From Oryzias latipes (lineage: Eukaryota > Chordata > Actinopteri > Beloniformes > Adrianichthyidae): a stretch of DNA of 64,000 nucleotides. Below are positions 1 to 11,836 of this stretch, in pieces. Every line of letters begins with the position of its first letter. Position 1 is the stretch's first letter. The position numbers and the translations under genes are program-made. Under the pieces are notes generated by a model. That model did no database searches, had not been told where the DNA came from, and saw nothing but the letters and a program-made list of their open reading frames with translations. The stretch spans positions 28,719,196-28,783,195 of the forward strand of contig NC_019876.2 in the NCBI RefSeq assembly GCF_002234675.1, written 5' to 3'.

Positions 1-1
1 T

Positions 2-1372
2 TTCCCAACTAATGGTCAAGTAAATCAACATAATTTAACCCATCTACATTCATCCTGTCCAGAGTATGTAACTATTAAAGCTCAAGATTATGTAAATTGT
101 AAGGAAACAGGTAGACAAGTGTTACTAAGTGGTAATCATTCAAATGCTAACAATACTTGTCTAGCAGAAAGACTTCTTTTGGGGAAGAATGCACGTGTCA
201 TGCTCTGTAAAAATGTTGATGTGGCAGATGGTCTTGTCAATGGTGCATGTGGAATTGTGACTGATATTGTCTATAGAAACTCTGACTTTCCACGAATTGT
301 TTTTGTGAATTTTGATAATAAAGACATTGGAAAACAACGGAAGAAACAGTATGAAAATCATCCAGGGCTTGTCTCAGGTTCTGTAGCCATTGTTCCAGAA
401 GAGGAACGAGTCACAGGAAGAGGTGGTCTGAGACGTCAGTTTCCTCTAAAACTTGCTTGGGCTTGTACTGTTCATAAAGTTCAGGGTCTTACCATTGATA
501 ATGTTGTTGTGTCTTTGAAAAAAACTTTTGCTCCTGGGCAGGCTTATGTTGCATTAAGCCGCGTAACAAGTTTGTCTGGTTTAATTATTCAAGATTTTAA
601 GGAACAGGCCATTTACTGTAACAAAACAGTTTCTGAATATGTGGCAAACATGCCTCAATATCTGATAAATAAAGAAAATCTCACTTCTAGTTCATGTGAA
701 TTCAGCATTTTCCTCATGAATGTGCAAAATTTACAGTGGCATGTAAAGGACTTAGCTTTGTGCACAAAACAGTTACATGTTAACTGCATAGCTGTAACTG
801 AAACATGGCTTCCAAATGCACCTTTAACTGATGCATTGAACATCAGTGGGTATAATTTTTATAGTATGCCACGCTCACTGTCTTATAGTGGAGTAGATCC
901 TAGACTGAATGTGATTAAAGGCTTAAAACATGGTGGTGTTGGAATGTACACCGTTGAAAATATCCTGTTTGAACATGTAGAGATACAAAATGTAGATATT
1001 GAATGTTTAGTGCACAGATTTATTACATCAAACATAGTCGTGGCAGTTCTGTATCGTCCACCATCATATGCCATTTCATTATTTAGAGAGAACCTTAAGA
1101 AATTAGTTGATCTTTTGGAGCCCCTGGGTGATACCATTGCTATAATGGGTGATTTTAATGAAAACTTAGTAAACTCTAAGACAATAACTGATTTCATGGC
1201 ACATAAAGGTTTCATTCAACTGGTTTCTGAAAACACAACGTTAAAAAATACGATAATCGATCATGTGTACTTAAAAACAACAAACTATAAAGTCGAATGT
1301 ACAGTTGTACAAACATACTTTAGTGATCATGATGGGGTTCTTTGTCGTTTTACACATGTAAGTGACTGTTGA
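2..1372 (+). CDS. Helentron-type Helitron protein, C-terminal helicase plus APE-like endonuclease (5' cut by window)
   Basis: The frame is open from base 2 to the stop at 1372. The first third is the C-terminal end of a Pif1-like SF1 helicase: an ARVMLCKNVDVADGLVNG segment, then LAWACTVHKVQGLT (motif V-like) and AYVALSRVTSLSGL (motif VI-like). After a linker comes an endonuclease/exonuclease/phosphatase domain with GDFNEN, a DHVYL segment and a closing SDHDGVLC (SDH) motif. Helicase followed by an APE-type nuclease is the order of fish Helentrons (Helitron2), which replicate by rolling circle. The Rep domain would lie upstream, outside the window. No frameshift is visible in 457 codons, so this part is unusually intact beside its neighbours. 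Confidence 0.88.
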   Translation, partial: FPTNGQVNQHNLTHLHSSCPEYVTIKAQDYVNCKETGRQVLLSGNHSNANNTCLAERLLLGKNARVMLCKNVDVADGLVNGACGIVTDIVYRNSDFPRIVFVNFDNKDIGKQRKKQYENHPGLVSGSVAIVPEEERVTGRGGLRRQFPLKLAWACTVHKVQGLTIDNVVVSLKKTFAPGQAYVALSRVTSLSGLIIQDFKEQAIYCNKTVSEYVANMPQYLINKENLTSSSCEFSIFLMNVQNLQWHVKDLALCTKQLHVNCIAVTETWLPNAPLTDALNISGYNFYSMPRSLSYSGVDPRLNVIKGLKHGGVGMYTVENILFEHVEIQNVDIECLVHRFITSNIVVAVLYRPPSYAISLFRENLKKLVDLLEPLGDTIAIMGDFNENLVNSKTITDFMAHKGFIQLVSENTTLKNTIIDHVYLKTTNYKVECTVVQTYFSDHDGVLCRFTHVSDC

Positions 1373-1374
1373 TG

Positions 1375-1556
1375 ATTGTGGCAAAGGAGAAAGGGAGAGA
1401 TGGCGACATCTTTATCTCTGTTAAGTCACAAACGTCTGACTTAAATTAAAACGTCAAATGTTTAACCAAATACATGCTGGTGTCAGTTGTTGTGGCGAAG
1501 GAGACGGGGAGAGATGGTGACATCTTTATCTCTGTTAAGTCACAATCCTCTGACTT
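1375..1556. repeat. Tandem duplication downstream of the Helentron stop
   Basis: Two copies of a roughly 65-base unit begin near 1378 and 1491. Both contain gggagagatggygacatc followed by tttatctctgttaagtc and a 'ctgactt' end. They are spaced about 115 bases apart and may be the subterminal repeats of the Helentron 3' end. Confidence 0.7.
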
Positions 1557-2160
1557 TATGGAAATATGGTTTCTTTTCCTGCATCATGAATACATATAAG
1601 GCATTACAAATTTACATTTTTTTCTGTAGTTAGCAATTGAGTAAAGAATCAAAATCCTTTTTTTGCATATTTCTAAATTTCAAACCATCTGATTTACAAA
1701 CATATTCCAAGTACTCAAAAAGTACTTCAGAAAGTAATTGAAATTTATGTATCTATTGCATTCCTATGGCCTAGTTATTCATGATGCAGGTTTTGCTTTC
1801 CTTGCCATGTGACTTCAAAAAAGCAAAAGACATTGGTAATGGTACTCCCAGTTACTGGGATGGGGTTCGATTCCCTACAATGTCCATGTTCTGAGGTCAC
1901 ATAAACATTTTTTTAATGTCAGTGCATAAATGTCTTCATGAATTAACTTTTTTAATCAGAGAAATTTCTATAAATCTCGCCATAGGAGAATCCCCACAGC
2001 ACCCACCCAGATTAGAACATAAACGGGGTCCACTTCACAGCCGTGAGGCTGCAAAGTTAAACTCCAGCTTCCCCAGAAAGGGCAACAACCACAGACCAAG
2101 CCGACAAGCCCTGGCAGAAAAAATCCGCACAAGAAACACTGCAGTCTGTTCCAAAAAAAT
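1557..2160. other. No gene seen; AT-rich DNA beside transposon relics
   Basis: No open frame with recognisable content and no clear repeat pair was found. It separates the Helentron end from a hAT relic and may include untranslated ends of both. Confidence 0.4.
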
Positions 2161-2164
2161 ATAG

Positions 2165-2560
2165 TTTTGCCACTGCCTTGCAGATCACAGTAAAAGTGAT
2201 TTAGTTTTCCAGTAATGTCAGTCAAAACTGCAAGTTCAAATTTACCATATTCATATTCACCATATTCAGCAGACATCTCCTCTAATAGCACCTTGAAAAT
2301 CCTGTGCTGTTTTGCTTTGCAGCTGAGGTTTTTTATGATTTTCACAATAGGAGTCTTTATGTGTCCAGAACCAATCACTTCTGCACATAAGGCCTGCTGG
2401 TGAATGAAGCAGCAGTAATGCAGACATTTTGGAAAGTCTGGGTCAGCTTTACAGTGAGTAATGAAACCTGTTTGTCTATTGATCATAGCAGGAGCCCCAT
2501 CTGCAGTCACTGCTACCAGCTTTTCTAATTGTACCTTTTTCTGCACAAAAACTCCTTCAC
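2165..2560 (-). pseudogene. hAT-family transposase relic (ZBED5/SCAND3/GTF2IRD2-like)
   Basis: The minus-strand frame reads VAVTADGAPAM, then CLHYCCFIHQQALC and KIIKNLSCKAKQHRIF, and ends near LQGSGKTIFF. These are hallmarks of the catalytic RNase H-fold region of hAT transposases and their domesticated ZBED/GTF2IRD2 relatives: the TDGAPAM block, then the 'CxxHQQALC' block. Only about 130 residues of a 600-residue protein remain, with no N-terminal BED finger, so it is a fragment. It abuts a LINE relic at about 2600. Confidence 0.75.
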
Positions 2561-2639
2561 CGTGTTATACATTAAAACTCCTTTTGTAGTTGTCTGTTAG
2601 GGCAGTTGTGTCAATCATGTTAAATGTAGCTTGCAGCTC

Positions 2640-3500
2640 CAGAAACCATAAGGAAGAATGAAGCCAAACGGTTCGAGCAGGGCGTTGCTCTTGGGGCGGT
2701 CGCCCATGCCAGGCGGTCGCCCGTGCTCGGGCCCGCTAAATGCTACTTGTAGCTTTAATTTCTTTTGTTTTTTCCACCCTGGGAACAAGGTGGTTGACCT
2801 CACCGTAGTTGGTGATGCTGTGCACCAGGTCTCTGTAGGCGGACTCGTCCCCTCCTCTGATGTGCCGAGGACGGTTGTGTCGTCTGCATACTTAATGATG
2901 ATGTTGTTGGAGTCGGTGGAGGTGCAGTCGTAGGTGTAGAGTGAGAAGAGCGTTGGACTGAGGCGGCACCCCTGTGGTGCTCCGGTGCTGACTGCAAGTT
3001 CTGCAGAGACCTTCTTTCCCATCCTCACCACCTGGGGTCTGTCCGGGAGAAAGTCTAGAATCCAGTTTCGGGTGGGTGTTGGTACTCCCAGTTTGGAGAG
3101 TTTTGCAGTCAGCTTCCAGGGCCTACTGGTGTTGAAGGCGGAGCTGTGGTCCAGGAACAGTAAAGTAGTCAGTGAAGTGAAGTGCCAGGGCCACCGCTTC
3201 TTCTGCTGATCTGTTCTGATGGGGGTCTATTGATTCGTCGACCAAGGAGTTGATGTGTGTCACTACCAGCTTTCCCAGAACATTTCATTGCTACAGGAGT
3301 GAGGGCCACAGGTCTTGGGTCATTCATCGTTGTGATGTTTGTTTTCTTCGGGACCGGCACGATCACTGAGGACTTGAAGATTCGGGGGAACCGTTTCCTG
3401 CGAGAGGGAGAGGTTGAAGATGTCTGTGTACGCCTGCTAGCTGCTCCGCAGGCTTTTAGAACTCTTGGTGACACGTGGTCCGGTCCTGTCGCCATGTGTG
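2640..3500 (-). pseudogene. LINE reverse transcriptase relic (L2/Rex1/CR1-like)
   Basis: Minus-strand frames give, in protein order, GPDHVSPRVLKAC, then FKSSVIVPVPKK and DPRPVALTPVAMKC near 3490-3290. After frameshifts come STGAPQGCRLSPTLFSLYT and IIIKYADDTTVLG near 2990-2870. These are RT fingers and palm blocks, including the Y/F-A-D-D active site. The series matches jockey-superfamily LINEs common in fish. At least two frameshifts and missing ends mark it as dead. Confidence 0.8.
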
Positions 3501-3881
3501 GGTGCAGTCAGAAATAAGGAAAAGAAGCTCAAAACACACTCGTACTGGTAGCACTTGTCTGTGTCTGTTTTGTTGTTGGGGGACTGCAGATGGAAAACCA
3601 GACACATCTTGGAGGTTCAGGCTGTGTGAAGAGGGACCACAGTGGCTCCTCATGTTGAGGTCCACTTCAATTACACTTAGAGACAGCCAACACCAAATTT
3701 GAGGTAAATTATCGAATCTTTTGCTAAATTATTTGGGTTGCTGTTGGTTAAATAATCCAGTTAGATCCAGTTATCGCACATTTTCAACACTAAATAGTGG
3801 CAAAAAAAGTAGCATTGGATGTGGATTTGGTTTATTTCAAGCAATCAAAACAAAAACAAAAAGACTAATGCAAGAGAGATA
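3501..3881. other. Short unassigned spacer
   Basis: This links the LINE relic to the Tc1 left end. No coding or structural signal beyond possible LINE-derived sequence was found. Confidence 0.3.
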
Positions 3882-4539
3882 CACTGACCGGCCACTTTAT
3901 CAGACACATCTGTCCAAATGCTCGTTAACACAAGTTTCTAATCAGCATATCATATAGCAGAAACTCAATGCATTTTCGGCACGTAGACATGGTCCAGACG
4001 GTTCAAACCGAGCATCAGAACAGAGAAGAACGGTGATTGAAGTGACTTTAATGATTGTTGGTGCTAGACAGGCTGGTCGGAGGATTTCAGAAATTGCTGA
4101 TCTACTGGGAATTTCACCCATGACCACCTCTAAGGTTTACAGAGAAAAAGAGAGAAAATATTTAGTGAGCAGCAGTTCTATAGGTAGAAATCTCTTGTTG
4201 ATGCCAGATGTCAGTGGAGAACAGGCAGACTGGTTCCAGCTGATAGAAAGACAACAGGAACTCAAAGAACCACTGGTTCCAACCGAGGTCTGCAGAAGAG
4301 CATCTCTGAAAGAACAACACGTCCAACCTGGAGGCAGATGGAATACAGCAGCAGAACCCCACACCGGGTACCACTGCTGTCAGCTAAGAACAGGAACCTG
4401 AGGCTACAATTCACACAGACTCACCAAAACTGGACCATAGAAGATGGAAAAACTTTGTCTGATCTGATGAGTCTCAAGTTCTGCTGCCACATTCAGATGG
4501 TAGGGTCAGAATTTGGGGTCAACAACAGGAAATCATGTG

Positions 4540-5936
<1,397 letters not shown>

Positions 5937-6467
5937 ACATGGATCCACCCTGCTTTGTATTATCAATGGTTCAGGCTGGTGGTGGTGGTGTCATGGTGTG
6001 GGGGATATTTTCTTGGCACACTTTGGCCTCTTAGTTTCAGTTTAGGATGATTCCAACACCACAGCCTACCTGAGTATTGTTGCTGACCATGTCCATCCCT
6101 TTCTGACCACAGTGGACCATCTTCTGATGCTACTTCCAGCAGGATAAGGCTCCATGTCATCAAGCTGGAATCATCTCAGACTGGTTCCTAGAACATGACA
6201 ATGAGTTCTCTGGACTCAAACGGCCTCCACAGTCACCAGAACCCAATAGAGAACCTTTGGGATGTGGTGGAACGGGAGATCGGCATCATGGATGTTCAGC
6301 AGACAAATCTGCAGCAACTGATGCTGTCATGTCAACATGGACCAAAGTCTGAGGAATGTTTCCAGAACCGAGTTGAATCTATGACACCAAGGGTTGAGGC
6401 AGTTCTGAAGGTCAAAGGGGTCCAACCCGGTTCTAGCAACGTGGACCTGATATAGTGGTCCTGAGTG

Positions 6468-7505
6468 AGCATCATGCTTAAGGTGATTATCATTTATGGA
6501 TTGGAAAAAAATGACAAATTAAAACTAAAAGTGGTAAATATCCATATATCCACATGTAAATGATAACATTATAACCACTCTAATTCATAAATAGACATAT
6601 TTAAAAGTATACATTCAGTACATGACACAATGAATCCATTAAATGTAAAGTTTGTGAAAAACTGTTTTCTGAAAAGGAGTGGAAGGGAGCCTACTGGTAA
6701 ATTCCCAGCGCTATCATGCTTAAATTATTGATTAATTGCTTGAAAGATTAAAAACATTAAACATGATTAAAAGCATAAAATGGCGCACTTAGTATACTAG
6801 ATTGATTTTTTTCCATTTTACTCTTCACCTTTTGTCCTAAATGAATAGACGGATTAGCTTTCTATTGTTTCCATTGCAATGTATGCCATTTATTTTTCAG
6901 TGTCACAGTCAGCCGTTCCTTCTGTTCTCCTTCCAGCATCTGAGGTCTTTTCTTCTGGTTTTTAGTCAATCAAAATGTAAACAGCTACGTATTGTAGAAA
7001 AAAAACTAAAACTAAAATTCCTGAAGTGATAAAGCCGACCAAAAAGCAAGAAAAAACGGATTATATGATTATATTATTGTGATGTGATCAGGATAAATTG
7101 ACGTAAACCAGCAGAACCACAGAAGCGGACCCGGTCCACATTTCTGACACAGACTCAGTGGATGGGTCGGCAGCCGTCTGGGCTCACTGGATCCTCACTA
7201 CGGGTCTCCTCAGTCCATCCATCCTGATCCCAGCCCGGATTAGAATTAAATATGTAGTATTTGGTCTCTATAAATATCAAAATGGATGTGAATTTGGGAT
7301 AAAAATACCTTTTTTTCCCAGTGTATTTTATGTTCACAAAAACACGACTATAGCCCACCACTTCAACAATGTCAAAAAAAGCTTTCCTTCATCCTTCATC
7401 GCCTGTACCACAACGAGAAAGCAAAGCTGTCCTACAAAACGCACACTCAGACCCATCGCAAAACGAAAAAGACACGCAATCCTGCGCGTGGCATACAGAG
7501 TGACC
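6468..7505. other. No gene seen; AT-rich spacer
   Basis: About 1 kb between the Tc1 right end and the tRNA gene. Open frames here are short and lack family motifs. No repeat shared with the rest of the window was noticed. Confidence 0.4.
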
Positions 7506-7579
7506 CATCTCTGCCGGGACTCGAACCCGGAGCCTCTGGATTAGAAGTCCAGCGCGCTATTCCATTGCGCCACAGAGAC
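7506..7579 (-). tRNA. tRNA-Arg (anticodon UCU), intronless
   Basis: The minus strand folds into a standard cloverleaf. The 7-bp acceptor stem is gtctctg/cagagat with one terminal G-U and a G discriminator. The D arm has tggcgcaatggaatagcgc (A box). The anticodon stem ctgga/tccag holds loop cttctaa, giving anticodon TCT for AGA codons. The T arm is ccgggttcgagtcccgg (B box ggttcgagtcc). No intron is present. Vertebrate tRNA-Arg-UCU genes often carry one, so this is a distinct isodecoder. Both internal promoter boxes are intact. Confidence 0.93.
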
Positions 7580-8430
7580 TGCGCCAGGATTTCGTGACGT
7601 TGTTACAGTTCATATACTGCGCAGCCTCACATATCTGCTCATCCCTGCAGCATCAGGACCACAGTGAGCCTACTTGTTGTCTTTACCACCGATGACCACT
7701 AGAGGGAGCCGGTGTTACGCTCTTTCACCAGACTGCGTTAAGTTCGCAAGTTTAACCGGAAGTACAGTAGAAGTACAGGAAGTCGACTTTAAAAGATAAA
7801 AGCAGCCTGAAGACCATTCGAATTTAAGCTTTTTATTTTGAAGTCCATTTAAAAATCATAATTTTATTTTAAATAGCTTAACTTTTTTCCCTGACGGTCG
7901 ATAAACCCTTGTTGTCATGATGTGTATTTTGGGCGGGGGACAAATATTCGGAAGAATTAAACCCACAGAACGATGAGCCGTTTGATTTTTTTAATCTTCG
8001 CAGAGATCAAACATTACGGGCAGCACTCGTTGCATCATGAGACTGGAATTAGATTCTGAATCAGCTTTTTTTTTTTTTTTTGCACACAGCTTTATCGATA
8101 TCCGCTATCTGCGGCTGAGATGGGTCGGTTAGACTTTACATGGGTGTGATGTCTGATACTGCGACTGAGTCAGATCCTTAAGTAGCCTTAGATTGTGTGC
8201 TGGAGACTGAAGATTTAAAAGTTTTCCCGAAAATACCAGTAAAAAGATGATAAAAAGCCACCAACTGACAGTGAAATCGGTTCACAGACGGTTCGCCCTC
8301 TACTGGTGGAGAAGTATAACTGCAGGGGGAATAGATTTTCCTTTTAGGTAATAAACAATGATGAAACATTAAAAACATGATGATGTTGTTGTTGTTTTTT
8401 TAGTTTTGTGGGGATTTTTTCGTCAAACAA
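7580..8430. other. No gene seen; spacer downstream of the tRNA
   Basis: Contains a T15-type run near 8069-8084 and no conserved coding or structural signal that could be assigned. Confidence 0.4.
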
Positions 8431-8439
8431 GAAAGAGCT

Positions 8440-9020
8440 CAAAGCTGAATCTTAGTGCAGTCTCACCTCCACTTTGACCTTTTCTGCTTCACCTATAGAG
8501 CATCTCACCACCGTCTACCAGTGTTCTTCTCTGTTACTTTCTCTCCCTGGATCCTGTCATTGACTTTCTCTAGATATACAAAAGCACGGTTTAACTCTGT
8601 CTGACCATCTCCAGAAATATGCTCACACCCAGTATTAGGTTCTCTCCCCTTTGCGTGAAACAAAACTGTTGTCCACAAATGTCCCTCTTGACATCAGTCT
8701 AGCTTCCACCCCTCTTTCCCATAATTCAGTGTGTCTCATCGGTTTTTATCCCTCTGTAGTTTCTCTGCATGTCTCCCTTTCTCCTTCTCTGCTCACCTCC
8801 TACCTGAGGAGTAAACCCACAGAAAACATTCACCATCACGGTCTTCACCTCCAGAAGATTCTTATCAAACTCCTCTTGCAGGATTTATCCTCCGTCGTTC
8901 CTCTTTCCATCCTCACCATGACAAAACATCTCCTTCTAATCTATAAGCTTTGTTCTCTTTCCATCTGGTCTCTTCTCCACCTTTCTTCAGCCCATCACAT
9001 TGTCCAACTCTGAAGTTTCC
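8440..9020 (-). pseudogene. LINE relic: APE endonuclease fragments joined to an RT fragment
   Basis: Minus-strand frames show scattered blocks in order: ETRWKENKA, VMVNVFCGFTPQVGGEQ, VDNSFVSRKGERT, then YLEKVNDRIQGEK and KVEVRLH. These correspond to the ETRWK, 'ISAYAPQVG' and 'VVNTYF' endonuclease blocks and the 'LEKAYDRVPRE...VEVGLHQG' RT block of a common fish LINE lineage. Many frameshifts and an internal deletion separate the endonuclease and RT parts. The 3' tail of what may be the same lineage is at 59260-59418. Confidence 0.55.
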
Positions 9021-9359
9021 TGTCAGTCATTCGAAGTTGCCTCTCCTCCTTCTCCTCTTCTTCTTCCACTGACACACTGTGTATCAACAGCACCAGAGGC
9101 GGTAGCTGTTAGCATGACTGATCCAGTCTGAAAGTTCTGATGGTGGTTCCATCCAGTTCCAGACGCAACCCTTCAATGCGGTCATAAAAACTGTTGGATT
9201 TATTGTAGATTTGACAGTACCCCCCCCTAAATGTTTCTTTACGGATGCAAAAAATAAGAAAATCATTTTTCATTGTAACAGCACTACTTTTCTGTTCTCC
9301 CAGAAAATTAACATAATGAAACTAAAAGGAATCTATTCACGTTATCCAGCTGCTGTTGG

Positions 9360-9520
9360 GTGAAAGCATGGTGCACCCTGAGCGGGGCCCCCACCTACTG
9401 CAGGGCCACACACTACCCTAAAGCCAATTTAGAGACTAGCCTGTGAAGCATGCTTTTGGACTATGGAAGGATGCCGGAGTTCCTGGGGAAAAACCACAAA
9501 AAGGACCCAGTCAGGATTTA
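9360..9520 (+). repeat. High-copy fish interspersed repeat ('gttgggtgaa...' family), copy 1
   Basis: Shares the order gctgttgggtgaaagc, agggccacacac, agccaatttagagac, gaagcatg, ggatgccggag, aaaaggacccag with a second copy at 16035-16285 on the same strand. It looks like a non-coding element body or LINE 3' tail. Confidence 0.65.
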
Positions 9521-9525
9521 AGCCT

Positions 9526-9602
9526 TGTGCTATCCTAAGCACTTTAACATTGGGAGTTGGGTCATCTAGACCCACTAGACAGTGCTCTGAACCCTTTTTC
9601 TT
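9526..9602. repeat. Degenerate hairpin MITE related to 21248-21303
   Basis: Starts ccttgtgctatcctaagc, contains gggtcatctagaccca, and ends with a degraded inverse of the start. This is the same layout as the perfect hairpin at 21248-21303. Confidence 0.5.
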
Positions 9603-9660
9603 CAATGATTTGTGATCTTCACTGGATTAGCTATAGGATTAGGACTTGCATTACTTATGA

Positions 9661-9693
9661 CCCCCCCCCCCACACACACACACACACACACAA
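9661..9693. repeat. C-run followed by (CA)n microsatellite
   Basis: A run of C then about 11 CA dinucleotides. Confidence 0.85.
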
Positions 9694-10269
9694 CCCTCAA
9701 TCTTCTTCTTTTCTTTGAAATCTATGAAGACAGCAAATACAGTTTTCCACAGAGTAACACCATTTCATAGAAAGAGGAATCTATTTTAGTTTCATTTCTG
9801 GGGGGAAATCCTTAAATGTTCAACATTTTGCAACTTCCCACATTTTGTTTTTAATTCACCTTGTGTATCGCTTATGACAACTGTTTTTTAAAAAAAAAAA
9901 AAAAAGCACAAGCAGAGAGCTGTCAGTTGTTGACGTCGTTAAAAGGTAATAGTTAATCTTTTCACTGCGGCATCGATCACATCAGAGGCTGACAGTCTGG
10001 CAGAAGTGGCATTGTGTAACATTCTGTCACAAACTTTCATCACAGTTCCTTCTTTTGGCTGTGTCCGTACGGCTACCAAGCATGTCTGCTCTGTTTTCCT
10101 GTGGCCTGTGGTGGGGTCTGAGGTTAGACTGTCATGTCAGTCTGTGGACTTTTCTTTGCTTTGTCATGCGTCTGGACTTTGTCAGTGGCTTTTGGGGGTT
10201 TTCTCCTGTTTTGATGTATTCTCTACTGTGTCATGTTCTTCAAAACTGCACATGTTTTGATGTAATCTG

Positions 10270-11370
10270 ACTTTATGCTGAAATACTGGACAAATGAGGA
10301 ACGTACACTCCTGCCCATGATATTGCGGCATATGAAGGAACTTAACAAGTGGAACATTTTACTTCAGCTTGCTTATGGTTTTGCCACGCTTTGCCGCAAA
10401 TCGGTTTGGCTCACCTGTTGCAAATTACAAATAAGGGCCACCTGTGAGGACATGAATTAGTTGATGACTAATGACTTTGTTGTTTTAAAAAGCTACCTGT
10501 TATTCCCTCTCAATGTGTGACAGTGGTAAAGACAAAAGAGCTGTCTGAGGCAAGCACGGGACTTCTACGGAGTATAAAATCATCTCCAAAGACCCCTGTC
10601 TCCCTGTTTCAACAGTTGTCAAGCATAAAACTGTCAAGAATCTCCCTTTGGGTGGGGAGGGGTTGATGACAGAGGTCTGGAGCAGTCCGGTACAATTGTC
10701 TCAACACCCACAGCACGGTGAAAAAAGCTGGGGTTTATGAACGGAGGCCAAGGAAGACCCCATTGCTGAAGAAAAGACATTGACAAGAAAAGATTGATCT
10801 TTATGAAAGTCAACCTGGCCTTGATCGCATCACAGGCATCCAGTAGTTCTATAGGGAAATGTCCCTCCAACTTGGTTTTTAGACGACGGTCATGGGTCCT
10901 CCACCAAGATAAAAACCCCAAAGTGCACTTCCAACAGCGCACGGGAGTGCTTGAAAGGAGAAACATTGACTGATTTAATACAGCCACCAATGAGTCCTAA
11001 TCTGAATCTCATTGAAAATCTTTGGGGGGAGCTAAAATTGGTCATTTAGAAAAGTACCCAAAGAACAGGAAAAGGTGCCAACAATAGTGAGCAGGACTGT
11101 TTGATTCTGCAGGCCGGTAGTCCTGGTAGAGGATCCAGAGATGACAAGTGTTTGAACAAGGAGTTGGGCTGAAGAAACGGAAAGTTAGAGGGATCTTCCT
11201 GATGTTCCAAGGAAAAATCTGCATGGTTGGAATGTAACAAAGTTTTCTGTAAAGTTAGGCCGGTCACCAACTATGACTTCCAAATTGTTTGCAGAATTTC
11301 CTGGAAAACACATTGATGATCCAACGCTGATGAAGAAACTGTGACCACTGGATTTGGGAACCCCTATTTC
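10270..11370 (+). pseudogene. Second Tc1-like transposon relic
   Basis: The plus strand keeps nucleotide landmarks of Tc1-like transposases in order: 'aaactgtcaagaatctccc' (early DNA-binding region), 'cacagcacggtgaaaaaagc' then 'ccccattgctgaagaaaa', and late 'cctaatctgaatctcattga' giving NLNLIENLWGELK, the DDE region with the expected 'PDLNPIE' changed. Frames are broken throughout. The terminal inverted repeats could not be placed, so the ends are approximate. It differs from the Tc1 at 3882-6467. Confidence 0.65.
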
Positions 11371-11830
11371 CTAGGTTAGTGTGGGTGGAAAGAATTTGGA
11401 GGGAAAAGCCTCCATCTGGTCTTGAAGGAGCTTGTGAGTGAGGAGTGGGTGGAGTTTGAGTTAGTTTCTACCCCTAATTTGTCCGTCGTGGGTTAAGGTC
11501 TTTATCTACTTTCTGCCCTGAACATTCAGGTTCTGCCGTGTGAGGGTTTGTAACGGACACGCTCTGCTTTTGTCTCCAGATCGCCACATTTCCAGCAAAA
11601 CCTCTGCCTCTTTGTTTAATGTGGCTTTGGTGAAGAACCGATACCGTTGTGATTCGCGGTCCATCTGTAAATGTTCTGTCTTTGAACGGCTTATTTTACA
11701 GAATCCCTGGTGGTTTTCACCAAACCGCCTTAGATCTGCACATGTTAGAGCTCTTCGTCAACGATTCAAGAGCTGATGCTCTGGCAAAGAAAAAGGAGGG
11801 GAAAAAATCTTGATTTAAATGCACAACAGC

Positions 11831-11836
11831 TTTATT
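11831..11836 (-). terminator. Candidate poly(A) signal of cytokine receptor A
   Basis: AATAAA on the minus strand, followed by a T-rich stretch after the likely cleavage point (about 11813). It is the first strong signal noticed downstream of the receptor A stop at 14288 and implies a 3' UTR of about 2.4 kb. The interval 11840-14287 holds no other recognisable gene, only short frames and a (CTTC)n run at 13436-13463. Confidence 0.45.
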
